This document shows, in pieces, positions 4,921-6,151 of a DNA stretch of 6,151 bases; positions within the stretch are counted from its first letter, which is position 1, and each line of letters begins with the position of its first letter. This stretch comes from Hyphomicrobiales bacterium (GTDB lineage Bacteria; Pseudomonadota; Alphaproteobacteria; Rhizobiales; NORP267), in NCBI GenBank assembly GCA_016764455.1, contig JAESRU010000163.1:4196-10346 (forward strand), read 5' to 3'. The notes beneath the pieces were generated by a model. The model had not been told where the DNA came from. It saw nothing but the letters and a program-made list of their open reading frames with translations, and searched no databases. The position numbers and the translations under genes are program-made.

Positions 4921-6090
4921 ATGAAATCCACCGAAGAGATCATCAAGCGCTGCCAGGAATTATATGAAGACCTGAACTTCACAGCTGCGCGCGAATGGAA
5001 AGACGCTAAACCGGGTCGTAAAGTTATCGGCTACATGCCGATCTACGTTCCCCGCGAAATTATTCATGCCGGTGGCATGTTGCCGCTTGGCATCGTTGGC
5101 GGTGGCGACCAGTTGGAAGTTATCCACGGCGACGCCTATTACCAGAGTTACATTTGCCGGATCCCTCGCTCCACCATCGAGTTGGGCGTTGGCGGCAATC
5201 TGGATTTTGTCGATGGCATGTTGTTCCCGTCCATCTGCGATGTGATCCGCAACCTGTCCGGCATGTGGAAGCTGATGTTTCCCGAAGTTTATTCCCGCTA
5301 TTTCGACCTGCCGCAAAATTTCAACGACGATATCGGCGGCAATTACTACATTTCCGAATTGCAGGAATTGCGCGAAGGCCTGGAAGAGCATTGCGGCGTT
5401 GATATTACCGATGACAACCTGCGCCGCTCCATCGCGGTTTATAATGAAAACCGCCAATTGGTGCGCAAAGTATATGCCTTCCGCGCTAAACAGCCCTGGA
5501 GAGCGGCCGCCGCTGATGTGTATCTGCTAATCCGTGCCGGTCTCATATTGCCAGTCGAAGAGCATAGCCAGATGTTGCAAGACTGGCTGGCTGCGGTTGA
5601 AACCGAAGACCGGCCCATGAAGGACAATTGCCGGGTTATCGTAACCGGCCTGTTCTGCGAACAGCCGCCGCTTAACCTGATCAAATCGATCGAGCTTTCT
5701 GGCTGTTACATCGTCGACGACGATTTGTTGCTGGTATCCAGGTGGTTACTCGACGATGTCTCTACCGAAGGCCGCCCGCTCGCAAAATTGTCAGATGCGT
5801 TCCTGCATCATTCCGAGAGCACGTCTTCGAAATACGAGCCTGTTGAAGCGGAAAAGGGGCAATATCTGGTCCGCGCCGTAAAGAAATACGGTGCTGAGGG
5901 CGTGATCTTCGCCTCCCCCAGTTTCTGCGATCCCGCCCTGCTGGATCGTCCGATGCTGCAAAATGTTTTGAACGCAGCAAACATCCCAAACATTGCATTC
6001 AAATATGCCGAAAATTCCGGCCAGATGCAGCCAATCCGCGAACAGGCTGGCACGTTCGCAGACTCGATCAAGTTATGGAGCGAAGCATGA
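4921..6090 (+). CDS. bcrC: Benzoyl-CoA reductase (class I, ATP-dependent), subunit C
   Basis: This 389-residue protein is full length for BcrC/BadD, a member of the HgdB-like (2-hydroxyglutaryl-CoA dehydratase component D) family. With BcrB it forms the module that binds benzoyl-CoA; BcrA and BcrD form the ATPase module. The complex reduces the aromatic ring to cyclohexa-1,5-diene-1-carbonyl-CoA with two electrons from ferredoxin and two ATP, in the anaerobic cytosol. Family segments visible are G-Y-M-P-I-Y-V-P-R-E (37-46), Y-Q-S-Y-I-C79-R-I-P-R-S, F-P-S-I-C106-D-V-I-R-N-L, F-C246-E-Q-P-P-L-N, S-G-C262-Y-I-V-D-D-D, S-F-C336-D-P-A-L-L and the C-terminal R-E-Q-A-G-T-F-A-D-S. C79, C106 and C336 are the best candidates for [4Fe-4S] ligation by family analogy. 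The whole sequence looks closest to the Thauera/Rhodopseudomonas Bcr/Bad type, judged from memory. It leads the plus-strand operon, and its stop overlaps the next ATG. Confidence 0.95.
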   Translation: MKSTEEIIKRCQELYEDLNFTAAREWKDAKPGRKVIGYMPIYVPREIIHAGGMLPLGIVGGGDQLEVIHGDAYYQSYICRIPRSTIELGVGGNLDFVDGMLFPSICDVIRNLSGMWKLMFPEVYSRYFDLPQNFNDDIGGNYYISELQELREGLEEHCGVDITDDNLRRSIAVYNENRQLVRKVYAFRAKQPWRAAAADVYLLIRAGLILPVEEHSQMLQDWLAAVETEDRPMKDNCRVIVTGLFCEQPPLNLIKSIELSGCYIVDDDLLLVSRWLLDDVSTEGRPLAKLSDAFLHHSESTSSKYEPVEAEKGQYLVRAVKKYGAEGVIFASPSFCDPALLDRPMLQNVLNAANIPNIAFKYAENSGQMQPIREQAGTFADSIKLWSEA

Positions 6091-6151
6091 ACACTGTTAT
6101 CACCACCCCGAAAAATCGTCCTGATCCAAGAGACGTCTCCAAAGACGAATC
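6087..6151 (+). CDS. bcrB: N-terminal fragment, probably benzoyl-CoA reductase subunit B, cut by the window edge
   Basis: An ATG at 6087-6089 overlaps the bcrC stop by 4 bp (ATGA) and opens a frame with no stop to the right edge: 21 full codons, beginning MNTVITTPKNRPDPRDVSKD. Its own ribosome site is weak (GGAG at 6077-6080, 6 nt upstream), consistent with translational coupling to bcrC. The visible residues are a polar, lysine/aspartate-rich N-terminus without a diagnostic motif. The identity rests on gene order, because in bcrCBAD/badDEFG clusters subunit B follows subunit C directly. If correct, the protein partners BcrC in the substrate-binding module. Confidence 0.7.
   Translation, partial: MNTVITTPKNRPDPRDVSKDE

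Noticed and set aside
4960..5457. 165-codon minus-strand open frame inside bcrC
   Set aside because: It is antisense to the strongly conserved BcrC sequence, and its residue pattern looks like reverse-complement shadow.

Overview
This window carries part of a gene cluster for ATP-dependent, anaerobic reduction of benzoyl-CoA, the central intermediate of anaerobic aromatic catabolism. The clearest markers are a complete benzoyl-CoA reductase subunit C gene (bcrC/badD type, plus strand), the first codons of the next reductase gene (probably bcrB/badE), and, divergently, the two genes of a 2-oxoglutarate:ferredoxin oxidoreductase (korA and korB). Pairing bcr with kor is the arrangement known from facultatively anaerobic Proteobacteria such as Thauera and Magnetospirillum, where KorAB supplies the reduced ferredoxin. 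Moderate GC, strong AGGAG-type ribosome sites and the protein sequences suggest a proteobacterium, most likely an alphaproteobacterium. The taxon is an inference.

Layout. From 4710 down to 1 everything reads on the minus strand as one tightly packed series. korA overlaps korB by 4 bp, and korB overlaps a ferritin-like diiron protein gene by 4 bp. A Rid (YjgF) family gene follows after 15 nt, a medium-chain dehydrogenase gene after 34 nt, and after 83 nt the start of a gene that runs off the left edge. The first 21 residues of that last gene resemble the N-terminus of tryptophan 2,3-dioxygenase. From 4921 to the right edge bcrC and bcrB read on the plus strand, also with a 4-bp ATGA overlap.

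The 210-bp divergent region (4711-4920) is the control point. It holds a good sigma70-like promoter facing bcrC (TTGACC-N17-TACTAT). Overlapping its -35 is an imperfect FNR/FixK/AadR-type box (TTGACCTTAATTAA), which sits at exactly -41.5 from a plausible alternative start site served by GATAAT. It also holds weaker promoter candidates for korA and a perfect 6+6 inverted repeat in the bcrC leader.

How the genes work together. KorAB oxidises 2-oxoglutarate, formed in the TCA cycle from the acetyl-CoA that aromatic degradation produces, and passes low-potential electrons to ferredoxin. The Bcr complex then uses ATP to drive those electrons into the aromatic ring. The ferritin-like protein may protect this oxygen-sensitive chemistry. 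The Rid-like protein, the MDR dehydrogenase and the putative tryptophan dioxygenase are not part of the textbook core and are the least explained part of the window. The remaining core genes (bcrA, bcrD, dch, oah, had, ferredoxin, CoA ligase) are not in this window.

No RNA genes, CRISPR arrays, insertion sequences or convincing intrinsic terminators were seen.
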